Assembly (NCBI GenBank): GCA_934667815.1
Contig: CAKUMO010000037.1
Coordinates: 1 to 23,864 of the forward strand
DNA length: 23,864 nt
DNA from: an uncultured Oscillospiraceae bacterium
GTDB lineage: Bacteria; Bacillota; Clostridia; Oscillospirales; Oscillospiraceae
Direction: 5' to 3'
The notes below the pieces were generated by a model, which saw nothing but the letters and a program-made list of their open reading frames with translations, was not told where the DNA came from and ran no database searches. Positions 16,711 to 23,864 of this stretch are shown piece by piece (the first letter of the stretch is position 1; every line of letters begins with the position of its first letter). Made by a program: the position numbers and the translations under genes.

Positions 16711-16727
16711 GGCAGAGAATATCTGCC
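16711..16727 (-). promoter_or_regulatory. inverted repeat in the SGNH hydrolase leader
   Basis: GGCAGA and TCTGCC flank a five-base centre (GGCAGAGAATATCTGCC). On the minus strand it lies about 30 bases downstream of the predicted transcription start and 85 bases ahead of the start codon. It could be an operator or a short leader hairpin. No known regulator site is recognised. Confidence 0.35.
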
Positions 16728-16761
16728 AAGTGGACACCTCTAACCTGATTTTCCCATGTTT

Positions 16762-16790
16762 ATCATAGCACTGAGAATCGGATTTGTCAG
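16762..16790 (-). promoter_or_regulatory. sigma-A promoter of the SGNH hydrolase gene
   Basis: On the minus strand CTGACA (16790-16785) and TATGAT (16767-16762) are 17 bases apart, giving a start near 16755 and a 5' leader of about 129 bases. The rest of the gap from 16791 to 16867 shows nothing recognisable. Confidence 0.65.
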
Positions 16791-16867
16791 CAGGGAAAAA
16801 GAAAATTTGTGTTTGAATCAAAACGTAAATTACATGCGGCACGCGGACAAGGAAACGGAACGGGAAA

Positions 16868-16898
16868 CCGCCAGTCCTGTACAGAACAGAACTGGCGG
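16868..16898 (-). terminator. intrinsic terminator of the ABC transporter group
   Basis: Eight-base arms CCGCCAGT and ACTGGCGG enclose a loop containing a CTGT/ACAG core. On the minus strand the hairpin is followed by TTTCCCGTTCC, a moderate T-rich tail. It lies 86 bases beyond the permease stop codon. Confidence 0.65.
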
Positions 16899-16918
16899 CT
16901 TAAGAAATTTCGTGTCTG

Positions 16919-16984
16919 CTAACTATTGACTACTTCAGGTTCCGCTTTGGAACCCTCGGGCGCTTTGTATATGAAACGCGGCAT
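16919..16984 (-). CDS. possible 21-residue peptide after the FtsX-type permease
   Basis: A short frame (MPRFIYKAPEG, ending EPEVVNS) starts on the last base of the permease stop codon (TAATG) and ends before the operon terminator. It contains an inverted repeat, GGTTCC-AAAGC-GGAACC (minus strand; 16938-16954). Re-initiation after the permease is possible, but no independent ribosome binding site is visible beyond the permease 3' end (GGAGGAAAACGTGT). It may be a real small peptide, a remnant of a longer C-terminus, or a coding-like repeat element. The function is unknown. Confidence 0.25.
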   Translation of the reverse strand: MPRFIYKAPEGSKAEPEVVNS

Positions 16985-19647
16985 TACACGTTTTCCTCCT
17001 TCAGCGTCTCGACGGGGTTGTCCCGGCGGAGCTTGCTGACGGCGTAGAGCATGGACGCGAACACCACGAGGAACACCGATACGACCGCGATGACGATCGC
17101 CTGCCACGGCATCCAGAAGCCGCCTGTCGAAAGGTTGCCTGCAGCCTGCGAGATGAGATAGGCCACGCCCGCAGACAGGGGCAGCCCCAGCAGCAGCGCA
17201 CGCACGCCGTAGAGCAGGCATTCGTAGACCATCATGCGGTAGATGCCGCCCTGCGTCATGCCCACCGAGCGCAGCATCGCAAAATCGCGGCGGCGCAGCG
17301 CGACATTGGTCGAAATGGTGTTGAACACGTTCGCAACACAGATAAGCGAAATCAGCGTGATGAAGCCGTAGGAGAACACGCGGATGACCGTGAGAATATC
17401 GCGTGTGCTGCGCTCGTCGGCGTGAACGTCAAAAATGGAATCTTCGCGCACGCCGGGGTCAATGCTGCGCAGAACGGTCTGCATCGTTTCCGGCGCCTGC
17501 TCCATGTCGCTTGCGGCAACGTAAATTTGAATCTCCGCCGTGTCGCTCCCCAGCGCACGGAGCGGCAGGAAAATCTGCGGCCAGTAGGGGTCGCCGTAGT
17601 CCGACTGTGTTACCTCGCCCACGACGGCGTAGGTCTGCGGCGCGGCCGGACGCGTGATAACATCGGGCATGCCTGCAATGGAGTGCGTGTCCCAGTAAAT
17701 GTCATACTCTGCCAGACCGTATTCGCCCTGCCAGATGCCCTCGTCGTCCTGATAGAAATTCATCAGCGGGACATAGCCGTTCTGCCGCTCCGTGGAGATC
17801 AGAGAAAGCTCGGTCAGCCCCTGACGCAGAATCGGCCCTTCGTAGGTCACGCGCTTGTTTCCGACGTAGGAGATACGCAGCGTGTGATTGCAGAACACCG
17901 CGCCGCCCGCGTCCGGGGAGACGCCCGCCTCGGCACACACGGCAGCGTAGGCCGCGTCGTCCAGATAGCACACATTCGGGCTGAAAGGGAGCTCCTGCAC
18001 CTTGGCGGATTCCTCGTCCATTCCGGCCTGCACCGCGTCCTCGGTCATGAATTTGCGGTACGCGTCGTCAAAATCCGACTGCGCGGCCAGACCATAAACG
18101 CTGTCAGTCACCGTGCACCACGCGCGCGCGATGCCCGCGCCCTCGGAAAGATGCTGCACCGTGGTCTGCGCGTCGGAGACGGAGATGCCGCTCGCGGCGT
18201 AGAGATAGTCGTAGGATTTTACGCCCGAGGCTTCCGTTACAGAGCTTGTCAGGTACGCGCCGTAGGTGCTGGCCGAGACGAACAGCAGCACGCTCATGGC
18301 GAGGGAAATAATGGTTGCGCGGTATTTTTTCCGGCTGCGGGTGAAATATTTTTTCGACAGCATGCCCGGCAGACCGAACAGCTTGTAGGCAAGCTTGCCT
18401 GAGCCGCCGTGCGGCGTATCCTTGACATCGCGGCTTTGGCGAATGGCTTCGATGGCCGAGATGCGCATGGCGCGGCGCGCCGGGATCATTGCGGAGATGC
18501 GCACGGTCAGAAGCCCGACCAGCGCGGCCACGGCCAGCGCCGGAAGCGACACCGAGAAGCGCACGGGCAGCTTGGCGCGGCCGAACATCGTGCTCAGGCG
18601 GTCGCCGAGCAGCGTGAAGGTCACCCACATGCCGCCGCAGCCTGCGAGCAGGCCGAGCGGAATGCCGATCAGGCTGACGGCGTAGGCCTCGTAGATCACG
18701 GTCTTGCGCAGCTGCTTTTTCGTTGCGCCTATGGAGGACAGCAGACCGAATTGCTTCGTCCGTTCGCTGACAGAGATGGAAAATGCGCTGTAAATCAGGC
18801 TGATCGAGCCGATCATGATGAGACCGAACAAAATCGCCGCAAACTGGATTACGGCTGTGTCATAGTTGTCGTAGCGCATATTGCCCATCGCGCGCAGATA
18901 GCTCCAGTTGTAGTCCACGCCGTGCGTGCGGTCTTTATAGCGCTGGGCGTAGGCATCGAGCGTCTCGGTCTTGGAGGATTTCAACTGCACATAGACGTCA
19001 TAACAGCCGCTGTCCGTGCCTTCGCCCACGGTCAGCGCGGTGTAGCCGGGACCGTCGCTCGGCTCAAAGTCCGGACGCTCGTAGGTGCCGACGATGGTAT
19101 AGTCCCGCGTCTCGCGCGTCTGAAATGCTTCGTCCGCCGTATACGGATTGCGCTGGAACAGCAGCATTCCATCACTTACGCGGTCGCCCAGCGAGAGGGT
19201 CAGCGTCTGTCCCACCTGCAGGGTGCGGGGAAAATGGTCGGGCAGCAGCAGCTCGTGCTCGTTCTCGGGCATACGGCCGGAGGTCAGATGCACGGGCAGC
19301 ATTTCGGGAAAATTCCCGCTCACGGACAGCACATAGACGAACCGATCCTCGCGCAGCTCCTGATTTTTGGGCCGCCCATAGCCGAGGTACTCGCCCGAGG
19401 CCAGCGCCTTGGTGTCGGAGTCGGTCTGCATTTCGGTCAGCGCGTCATGCGAGGTGCCGAGAAATTCCAGATAATACGAGCCGCGTTCATAGCTCTCCAC
19501 GCGGGCAAAGTGCGTGTAAAGTGTGGAAATGGCGGACGTGACCGCCGTGAACATCGCCACGGACAGGATCACGCCGATGATGGTCACGATCGTGCGCGTG
19601 CGGTTTTTCAGCAGCGACTTGACGGCGACGCGGCGAAAGATGTTCAT
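16984..19647 (-). CDS. ABC transporter permease, FtsX/MacB-type with two FtsX domains
   Basis: This 887-residue integral membrane protein is built from two halves. Each has an N-terminal membrane helix, a large extracellular domain and a three-helix FtsX domain. The first half runs to about residue 430 (FtsX about 270-400, with 'SERTKQFGLLSSIGATKKQLRK'-type coupling sequence split over two turns). The second half has its FtsX domain at about 760-880 (RRRDFAMLRSVGMTQGGIYR). These permeases act as mechanotransmitters or exporters for peptides, lipids or antimicrobials rather than importers. The coding sequence overlaps the ATPase gene by four bases (ATGA), so the two form one transporter. Expression is probably controlled from the repeat-bearing promoter ahead of the ATPase. 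The substrate is unknown. The family assignment is firm. Confidence 0.93.
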   Translation of the reverse strand: MNIFRRVAVKSLLKNRTRTIVTIIGVILSVAMFTAVTSAISTLYTHFARVESYERGSYYLEFLGTSHDALTEMQTDSDTKALASGEYLGYGRPKNQELREDRFVYVLSVSGNFPEMLPVHLTSGRMPENEHELLLPDHFPRTLQVGQTLTLSLGDRVSDGMLLFQRNPYTADEAFQTRETRDYTIVGTYERPDFEPSDGPGYTALTVGEGTDSGCYDVYVQLKSSKTETLDAYAQRYKDRTHGVDYNWSYLRAMGNMRYDNYDTAVIQFAAILFGLIMIGSISLIYSAFSISVSERTKQFGLLSSIGATKKQLRKTVIYEAYAVSLIGIPLGLLAGCGGMWVTFTLLGDRLSTMFGRAKLPVRFSVSLPALAVAALVGLLTVRISAMIPARRAMRISAIEAIRQSRDVKDTPHGGSGKLAYKLFGLPGMLSKKYFTRSRKKYRATIISLAMSVLLFVSASTYGAYLTSSVTEASGVKSYDYLYAASGISVSDAQTTVQHLSEGAGIARAWCTVTDSVYGLAAQSDFDDAYRKFMTEDAVQAGMDEESAKVQELPFSPNVCYLDDAAYAAVCAEAGVSPDAGGAVFCNHTLRISYVGNKRVTYEGPILRQGLTELSLISTERQNGYVPLMNFYQDDEGIWQGEYGLAEYDIYWDTHSIAGMPDVITRPAAPQTYAVVGEVTQSDYGDPYWPQIFLPLRALGSDTAEIQIYVAASDMEQAPETMQTVLRSIDPGVREDSIFDVHADERSTRDILTVIRVFSYGFITLISLICVANVFNTISTNVALRRRDFAMLRSVGMTQGGIYRMMVYECLLYGVRALLLGLPLSAGVAYLISQAAGNLSTGGFWMPWQAIVIAVVSVFLVVFASMLYAVSKLRRDNPVETLKEENV

Positions 19648-20327
19648 CTGCGGATCACCTCGTCCCTCGTGATGCGGCCGTCTTCGATGGCGATGACGCG
19701 GTCGGCCTGCAATGCGATGGATTCGTCATGCGTGATGACGATGAGGGTCTGGTTGTACTGCCGGTTGGAGTATTTCAGCAGCTCGACGATCTCCTGCGAG
19801 TTCTTGCTGTCGAGGTTGCCGGTCGGCTCGTCGGCCAGCATCACGGCGGGCGCGTTCATAAGGGCGCGGCCGATGGATACGCGCTGCTGCTGGCCGCCGG
19901 AGAGCTGGTTGGGCAGGTGCTTTTCGCGGCCCTCCAGACCAAGTGTGTGCAGCAGTTCGCGCAGGCGCGTCTCGTTGACCTTGCGGCCGTCCATCAGGAC
20001 GGGCAGCGTAATATTCTCCACCACGTTCAGAACGGGAATCAGATTGTAAAACTGATAGATCAGTCCGACCTCGCGGCGGCGAAAGACCGCAAGTTGCGTG
20101 TCGGTGCGGGAATAGACGTCCTCGCCGTTCAGAAAAACATGACCGGAGGTCGGCTTGTCCACGCCGCCGAGAATATGCAGCAACGTGGATTTTCCGGAGC
20201 CGGACGGCCCGATGATGGCAAGAAACTGCCCCTTTTCCACCGAAAAGCTGACATCGTCCAGCGCGTGGACGGCGTTTTCTCCGCTGCCGTAGACCTTTGA
20301 TAGATGCTCCACTCTGAGAATTTCCAT
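19644..20327 (-). CDS. ABC transporter ATP-binding protein (MacB/LolD-type)
   Basis: This 227-residue ATPase powers the adjacent FtsX-type permease. Walker A is GPSGSGKST (40-48), the Q-loop is YQFYNL (91-96), the signature is LSGGQQQRVSIGRAL (142-156), Walker B is VMLADEPTGNLD (162-173) and the H-loop is ITHD with His200. NVVENITLPVL is typical of the MacB/LolD/FtsE branch. I place the start at 20327 because GAAAGGAA lies about ten bases upstream of that ATG. A second ATG nine bases earlier (20336) is almost fused to the Shine-Dalgarno. The stop overlaps the permease start. The promoter and three GTGAC repeats lie immediately upstream, and the secreted protein gene at 20416-21072 precedes it in the same direction. 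Confidence 0.96.
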   Translation of the reverse strand: MEILRVEHLSKVYGSGENAVHALDDVSFSVEKGQFLAIIGPSGSGKSTLLHILGGVDKPTSGHVFLNGEDVYSRTDTQLAVFRRREVGLIYQFYNLIPVLNVVENITLPVLMDGRKVNETRLRELLHTLGLEGREKHLPNQLSGGQQQRVSIGRALMNAPAVMLADEPTGNLDSKNSQEIVELLKYSNRQYNQTLIVITHDESIALQADRVIAIEDGRITRDEVIRR

Positions 20328-20359
20328 AGAATCCATTTCCTTTCAAGGTTTCTATGGCT

Positions 20360-20402
20360 ATCATACACCCGCAAGGTGACGCCGGAGTGACTTTCCGGTG
20401 AC
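20360..20402 (-). promoter_or_regulatory. response-regulator-like promoter of the ABC transporter
   Basis: On the minus strand a TATGAT -10 (20365-20360) lies 25-30 bases before the ATPase start, with no good -35. In place of the -35 are three direct repeats of GTCAC spaced exactly 11 bases apart (plus-strand GTGAC at 20376, 20387 and 20398). A fourth, inverted copy (GTCAC at 20409) keeps the same phase. An 11-base period overlapping a poor -35 is typical of OmpR/PhoB-family activators such as those controlling peptide-stress ABC exporters. The regulator is not encoded in this window. Confidence 0.65.
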
Positions 20403-20415
20403 GGTTTTGTCACAA

Positions 20416-21072
20416 TCAGGACAAATGCAGGCTCGGATGCGGATTTTCGGAGGTTACCTCGACCTGCGCACGCTGTGCGCCGTTTTCGGACAGCACATAG
20501 CTGCCGTAGGGCACGCCGAAGAAGACGCAGCTCGACTCGGTTTGCACCACCGACTGCGCACGCAGCACCGCGCGGTCATAGAACCCGCCGCCCATGAGCG
20601 TATAGTCCACCCAGCCGCCCGTAAGCGCGGGCTCGTCCGCTGAAAACGTCCTGTAAACCGTTACGGAACCGACCGGTGTGCGCGTCAGGTGGAGCTGCTC
20701 GCCGTCCGTCCAGCCGCAGCCCTCACCCGTTGTGACCGAGGCGTTCTCGTGCAGCGTGAATTCTATGCGTCCGCCGTCGAACACGGCTGCGTATTCGCCC
20801 GGCTGCAAGGGCTGCGTGACGGCCTCACCCTCGGCATCGGGCTTCAGGCTCTCCAGAACCGCGCCGTTTGCCGCCTGCAGCGTTACGGAGGATATGCCTG
20901 CGTCCGCCTTCACGAGCAGGCGTACGAGCACCAGGTCGGGCTTTGCCGCCGTGCTTTCGACCGCGGGCGCGGCGGGCCGGGCAAACACCGCGCTGATAAG
21001 CCCCACGCTCGAGGCCAGCGCGATGGTCAGGAGCAAACATGCGCATGTCACGCGCAACACCGATCGTTTCAT
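20416..21072 (-). CDS. secreted protein with SpaA/Cna-B-like beta domains
   Basis: This 218-residue exported protein starts at ATG 21072 behind AGGGGA; longer readings upstream run through AT-rich promoter DNA and are rejected. Residues 11-31 are a membrane/signal segment (cut plausible after VFA). Two similar beta-rich units follow (about 46-130 and 134-213). Each ends with the Cna-B/SpaA-style pattern: LQPGEYAAVF and later FGVPYGSYVLSE. I see no obvious lysine-asparagine isopeptide set and no C-terminal anchor, so it is probably tethered by its N-terminal helix. It precedes the ABC ATPase in the same orientation with an 88-base gap that carries a separate promoter. It might be a substrate-binding or sensor partner for the transporter. 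A minus-strand TATAAT (21102-21097) is its likely -10. The function is unknown. Confidence 0.75.
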   Translation of the reverse strand: MKRSVLRVTCACLLLTIALASSVGLISAVFARPAAPAVESTAAKPDLVLVRLLVKADAGISSVTLQAANGAVLESLKPDAEGEAVTQPLQPGEYAAVFDGGRIEFTLHENASVTTGEGCGWTDGEQLHLTRTPVGSVTVYRTFSADEPALTGGWVDYTLMGGGFYDRAVLRAQSVVQTESSCVFFGVPYGSYVLSENGAQRAQVEVTSENPHPSLHLS

Positions 21073-21139
21073 AAGTATCGTCCCCTTCCTTTTTGCATTA
21101 TAGAGAAAAGAAAGGGCGAAAAACGTCGAGGAAAAAAGA

Positions 21140-21169
21140 GTATAAAGAAAAATTTTCCTGTCGATACTG
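21140..21169 (+). promoter_or_regulatory. sigma-F/sigma-G-like sporulation promoter candidate
   Basis: GTATA (21140-21144), a 15-base spacer and GTCGATACTG (21160-21169) match the forespore sigma-F pattern GYWTA-N15-GGNNANAMTR at all but one position, as I recall that consensus from Bacillus. The predicted start would be close to the GGAGG ribosome binding site, giving a very short leader, which weakens the case. The downstream gene is SpoIIQ-like, which strengthens it. Confidence 0.45.
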
Positions 21170-21187
21170 ATGCTTGGAGGTGCTAAT

Positions 21188-21871
21188 ATGCAAGATGATA
21201 AGAAAACCAACGGCATTGTCCGCTTTTTGCGCGACAAGGGGTACTATCTGGTGCTGCTTTTGTGCGCGGCTGCGGTGGGCGTGTCGGGCTATCTGCTGCT
21301 GAGCGGACGGGATAAAACGCCCGCGCAGGAGGTCAAGGCTTCCGAAAGCGGCGTACACGAGCAGGTGGACGCGTCCCAGCCGCGCACGGCGGACGTTATG
21401 GCCACGCAGCCGAGCGGCAAGACCGAGCCGACCGAGCCGAGCCAGGCAAGCAAGAGTGATCTCAAGGTGGTCGCACCCGTGGACGGCGAGCCGGTCAACA
21501 GCTTCGCGGCGGACTTTTTGGCCTACAATACCACCACGCGCGACTGGCGCACGCATGAGGGCGTAGACCTCGCGGCCGCGGCGGGTGCGCCGGTCAAGGC
21601 GGCGGCGGACGGCACGGTCTACACGATCTACGACGACGACAGCCTCGGCACGACCGTCGTCCTGCGCCATGAAAACGGCTACACCACGCATTATTCCAAT
21701 CTGGCCGAGGAGGTCAGCGTGAAGGTGGGCGACAAGGTCAAGGCCGGCGACGAGCTGGGAAAGGTCGGCACGACAGCCAACATCGAGACGGCGTCCGAGC
21801 CGCATCTGCACTTCGAGGTGTATCGGAACAATTCCCCGATCGACCCCACGGAGTTCCTGAAAACGTCCTGA
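21188..21871 (+). CDS. M23 (LytM) family membrane-anchored protein, SpoIIQ-like
   Basis: This 227-residue protein has a short cytoplasmic N-terminus, one membrane helix (about 20-38, in FLRDKGYYLVLLLCAAAVG), a Glu/Pro/Ser-rich linker and a C-terminal LytM domain. Zinc ligands appear intact: His123 and Asp127 (HEGVD) and His208 (HLHFE), with His168 in THYS. LytM enzymes cut peptidoglycan peptide bridges. The short N-terminus followed by KGYY and a single helix is typical of clostridial SpoIIQ, the forespore half of the engulfment channel, whose clostridial versions keep the zinc site. I chose ATG 21188, seven bases after GGAGG, over an ATG at 21170. A forespore-type promoter candidate lies directly upstream. 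It ends at a strong terminator. A general cell-wall endopeptidase is the alternative. The symbol is left open because the spoIID neighbour is absent. Confidence 0.85.
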   Translation: MQDDKKTNGIVRFLRDKGYYLVLLLCAAAVGVSGYLLLSGRDKTPAQEVKASESGVHEQVDASQPRTADVMATQPSGKTEPTEPSQASKSDLKVVAPVDGEPVNSFAADFLAYNTTTRDWRTHEGVDLAAAAGAPVKAAADGTVYTIYDDDSLGTTVVLRHENGYTTHYSNLAEEVSVKVGDKVKAGDELGKVGTTANIETASEPHLHFEVYRNNSPIDPTEFLKTS

Positions 21872-21880
21872 ATCCTGAAA

Positions 21881-21918
21881 AACAAGGCTGCCCCGATGCG
21901 CACCGGGGCAGCCTTGTT
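21881..21918. terminator. bidirectional intrinsic terminator
   Basis: A perfect 15-base-pair stem (AACAAGGCTGCCCCG with its complement, eight-base loop) separates the convergent M23 and lipoprotein genes. Its AACAA/TTGTT base provides the T tract in either direction, and on the plus strand GTATTTCGTTTT follows. Confidence 0.92.
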
Positions 21919-21928
21919 GTATTTCGTT

Positions 21929-23764
21929 TTATCGCAGCGGGGTCTCCCAAAGCGTCGTCTGCGGCCAGCCGGTCGTGTCGAACGTATCGCGGATGCAGCG
22001 GCTGTAATAATCCAGCTTTGTCAGCAGTCCCGACCAGTACGTCCGGTCGGTGAGATAGCCCGTCATTGCTGCGGCCATAAGCGTTGCACGATCCTCGGTC
22101 GGGAAGGTCATGGCGTACTCCGTGTAAAAATACCCCTCGCCCGATGCTTCACGCTGCGCCGTCAGGTCGGACTCGTAGCTGTAAGCGTAGTCGAAGCCCG
22201 CCGGGTTCAGCGCCGCCCAGTCCGTTTCGCTGAACAGAGCGTCCGTGCGCCGCTGAGCATGATCCTGCAAATACGCGTCGATCACATGCGACAGCTCGTG
22301 GAAAACCGTGTCCTGACTCGTAAAATAGACGTCGAATACGATGCGGGTGAAGGCCGCGTAGCTCTGTGTAAAGGCTGCGGCGGTCGCGCCCACGCCCGCG
22401 CCCGCCTTGGGCGTAATGCCTGCGACGATCTCAAGGCGAAGCTGCTTCCGGCTGCTTAGCTGCACAAAAAAATTCTTCGGGTAGCTGCCGAGCGCGGCGT
22501 TCAGCGTGTCGAGCGCGGCGGTGAGCCATGCGCGGTCGTTCGCCTCATAGAAATCATAATAATCATTCTCAAATTCACACTGGTCGGCAATGCGGATCGC
22601 TACGCCATAGGTCTCGCTGAGCGCGGCGGCACGCTCGTAGAGGCCGGCATCTGCGCTGACGCCGCCGTGCTCCTCGGGCAGACCGTCGTCAAAGACGAAA
22701 TCCTCGCCGGAGACGGCCGCCTGTGTGTCCCAGAAATACAGTTTTCCCACGGAACCGTCCGTAAAGCAGAGAAAGAAATACCCGTCGTAGAGATCGCTCC
22801 GCAGCACATCCCGCCCGCAAAAGGAATTTTCGCCCGCAAACGCGCGGGAGAGGAAGCCGCCCGCGAGGTCATAGAGGCAGAGCGTGTCGCCCGCGAGATT
22901 GACCGTCATCAGCCGGTCTCCCGGCAGCAGGTCGATGCGGCTTTCTTTCCAGAAGAAATCCTTCGTCTCGCCGCCGCTCATCAGGCGGTAGCGGCTCCAA
23001 TCCGCCGCATCACCGAGCAGCCATGCTTCACCCATATGCTGCACGGACATCGCGTCGCCGCCGTCAGGGAGCGCGCGCAGCTCACCCGTGGCCAGATCGA
23101 GCACACGGCACGTTGCCGTGCCGTCTGAATAGGAAAAGGCAAGCTCGCCGCCCGAATAGCCGCGCACGAAAACGTCCGTCACGCCTGTGAGCAGCGCGGT
23201 CGTTTCGCCCGTGGCCAGCGTTACGCGGTTCAGGCCGCTCTGCCAATCAATTACATAAAGCGTCGAAAGATCGCGGCTCAGATACCAGCTCTCGCCGCTT
23301 TGCACAAGAGAATAATCCGCAAGCTGCCGAAGCTCGCCGTCGAGGAGCAGGACACGCCGCTTTGCGCTGTCGCACAGGCCGATGCGCCCTTCCACGAGCT
23401 GTATCGTGACCGCGCCGCCGCAGGGGAAATCGGCCTCGGCCAGCAGCGTACCGTCGAGCAGACTGACCCGCCGCAGACGCAGCGTGCAACCGCCGTCATA
23501 GTCGATGGTATACAGCAGAAGCGAATCCTCAAACAGGCGCATCTCCGGGCTTTGCATGCCCTCGACTGCGTCGTTCGGAAGGTACCATAGCGTTCCATCC
23601 GCTCCGACGGCCCGGCGGCTGTTCATCAGCGTCGGTTCGAGCGGTGCAGGCGCGGCGCTTTCCTTGCTTACGGGCGGTGTGCTCGGCGGCTCCGGTTTGG
23701 GCAGCGCTGCGCAGGCCGAGAGCAGCAGCGCAAGGGCGAGCAGAATGGTCAAAAGTTTTTTCAT
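21929..23764 (-). CDS. lipoprotein with propeller-like domain and HExxH metallopeptidase-like domain
   Basis: This 611-residue lipoprotein has a lipobox LLSAC with Cys18 as the acylation site, and GGAGG seven bases before the ATG. Residues 48-350 contain repeated short beta motifs (DGTLWYLP, LATGETTALL, LATGELRALP, DLAGGFLSRAF), suggesting a WD/YncE-like beta-propeller of about six or seven blades. Residues 370-600 are a second domain with the zinc motif HELSH (489-493, in VFHELSHVIDAYL). Its likely third ligand is Glu557 in YAMTFPTEDRA, an arrangement seen in several gluzincin families of secreted peptidases. A propeller joined to a peptidase on a lipid anchor is unusual. It may recognise and cleave a surface or host protein. 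It is monocistronic and convergent with the M23 gene. The family of the catalytic domain is uncertain. Confidence 0.8.
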   Translation of the reverse strand: MKKLLTILLALALLLSACAALPKPEPPSTPPVSKESAAPAPLEPTLMNSRRAVGADGTLWYLPNDAVEGMQSPEMRLFEDSLLLYTIDYDGGCTLRLRRVSLLDGTLLAEADFPCGGAVTIQLVEGRIGLCDSAKRRVLLLDGELRQLADYSLVQSGESWYLSRDLSTLYVIDWQSGLNRVTLATGETTALLTGVTDVFVRGYSGGELAFSYSDGTATCRVLDLATGELRALPDGGDAMSVQHMGEAWLLGDAADWSRYRLMSGGETKDFFWKESRIDLLPGDRLMTVNLAGDTLCLYDLAGGFLSRAFAGENSFCGRDVLRSDLYDGYFFLCFTDGSVGKLYFWDTQAAVSGEDFVFDDGLPEEHGGVSADAGLYERAAALSETYGVAIRIADQCEFENDYYDFYEANDRAWLTAALDTLNAALGSYPKNFFVQLSSRKQLRLEIVAGITPKAGAGVGATAAAFTQSYAAFTRIVFDVYFTSQDTVFHELSHVIDAYLQDHAQRRTDALFSETDWAALNPAGFDYAYSYESDLTAQREASGEGYFYTEYAMTFPTEDRATLMAAAMTGYLTDRTYWSGLLTKLDYYSRCIRDTFDTTGWPQTTLWETPLR

Positions 23765-23864
23765 GGAAAATCCTCCGTGCGCATTGCTGTAGGTTTGTCA
23801 AACATATTGGACAACAAAGTCAGAGAGGGAGCGCCAGCGGAGGGGTCTCAAGGGTAAGCTGTTG
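23765..23864 (-). promoter_or_regulatory. upstream region of the lipoprotein gene (window edge)
   Basis: This is the leader of the lipoprotein gene. On the minus strand TTGTCC and, 17 bases on, TACAGC could be a weak promoter. TTTGTC and GGACAA form a short inverted repeat around an AT-rich centre (23790s-23810s) that might be an operator. The outermost 50 bases are GC-rich with no visible gene. Confidence 0.3.

Noticed and set aside
16627..16842. Upstream extension of the SGNH hydrolase
   Set aside because: It crosses the promoter and lacks family similarity. The ATG at 16626 has a good Shine-Dalgarno and begins just before the GDSI block.
21074..21168. AGTATCG/CGATACT inverted repeat flanking the divergent promoter region
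   Set aside because: Seven-base arms about 80 bases apart are likely by chance in a gap of this size.
21073..21237. Upstream extension of the secreted protein before the ABC genes
   Set aside because: It runs through AT-rich divergent promoter DNA into the M23 gene. The ATG at 21072 has AGGGGA and starts a proper signal peptide.
23815..23864. Possible edge of a dispersed GC-rich intergenic repeat
   Set aside because: Only about 50 bases are visible and no second copy exists in the window.

Overview
This window looks like chromosome from a GC-rich, spore-forming gut Clostridia, most likely an Oscillospiraceae/Ruminococcaceae member. That is inference from content, not a database match. The pointers are large surface proteins with signal peptides, C-terminal anchors and CxxC...LGH tails, a degenerate PxTGD-type anchor motif, an SpoIIQ-like M23 protein, strong Shine-Dalgarno sites, rho-independent terminators, and GC-rich genes separated by AT-rich promoters. 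I see no tRNA, rRNA, CRISPR array, transposase or phage gene.

Layout. (1) 2-2673: a MATE efflux transporter and a small membrane protein on the minus strand, divergent from a LysR-type regulator. (2) 2716-3297: a strong promoter, a structured leader RNA with the architecture of a cobalamin riboswitch, an intrinsic terminator, a 53-codon DUF2292/YezD gene, and a second terminator-like structure. (3) 3313-15955: a tightly packed six-gene plus-strand operon. It encodes a DUF4430 (transcobalamin C-terminal-like) surface protein, an alpha/alpha-toroid surface protein, a MoxR AAA+ ATPase, a DUF58 protein, a TgpA-like membrane transglutaminase-fold protein and a 1747-residue propeller-bearing surface protein, closed by a bidirectional terminator. 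(4) 15967-16626: a minus-strand SGNH hydrolase. (5) 16868-21072: a minus-strand group of a secreted protein and an ABC ATPase/FtsX-type permease pair, with a tandem-repeat operator in front of the ATPase. (6) 21140-21871: an SpoIIQ-like M23 protein behind a sporulation-type promoter candidate. (7) 21929-23764: a minus-strand lipoprotein joining a propeller-like domain to an HExxH metallopeptidase-like domain.

The most interesting unit is the second and third regions together. Eukaryotic cobalamin carriers (intrinsic factor, transcobalamin) combine an alpha6/alpha6 barrel with a small beta domain related to DUF4430. Here the two folds are encoded by adjacent overlapping genes, apparently downstream of a cobalamin-type riboswitch, and translationally coupled to a MoxR-DUF58-transglutaminase set of the kind associated with envelope protein assembly. 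The transglutaminase-fold protein has serine where the catalytic cysteine is expected. A B12-controlled, surface-anchored corrinoid-binding or envelope-assembly system is a testable hypothesis, not a demonstrated function.
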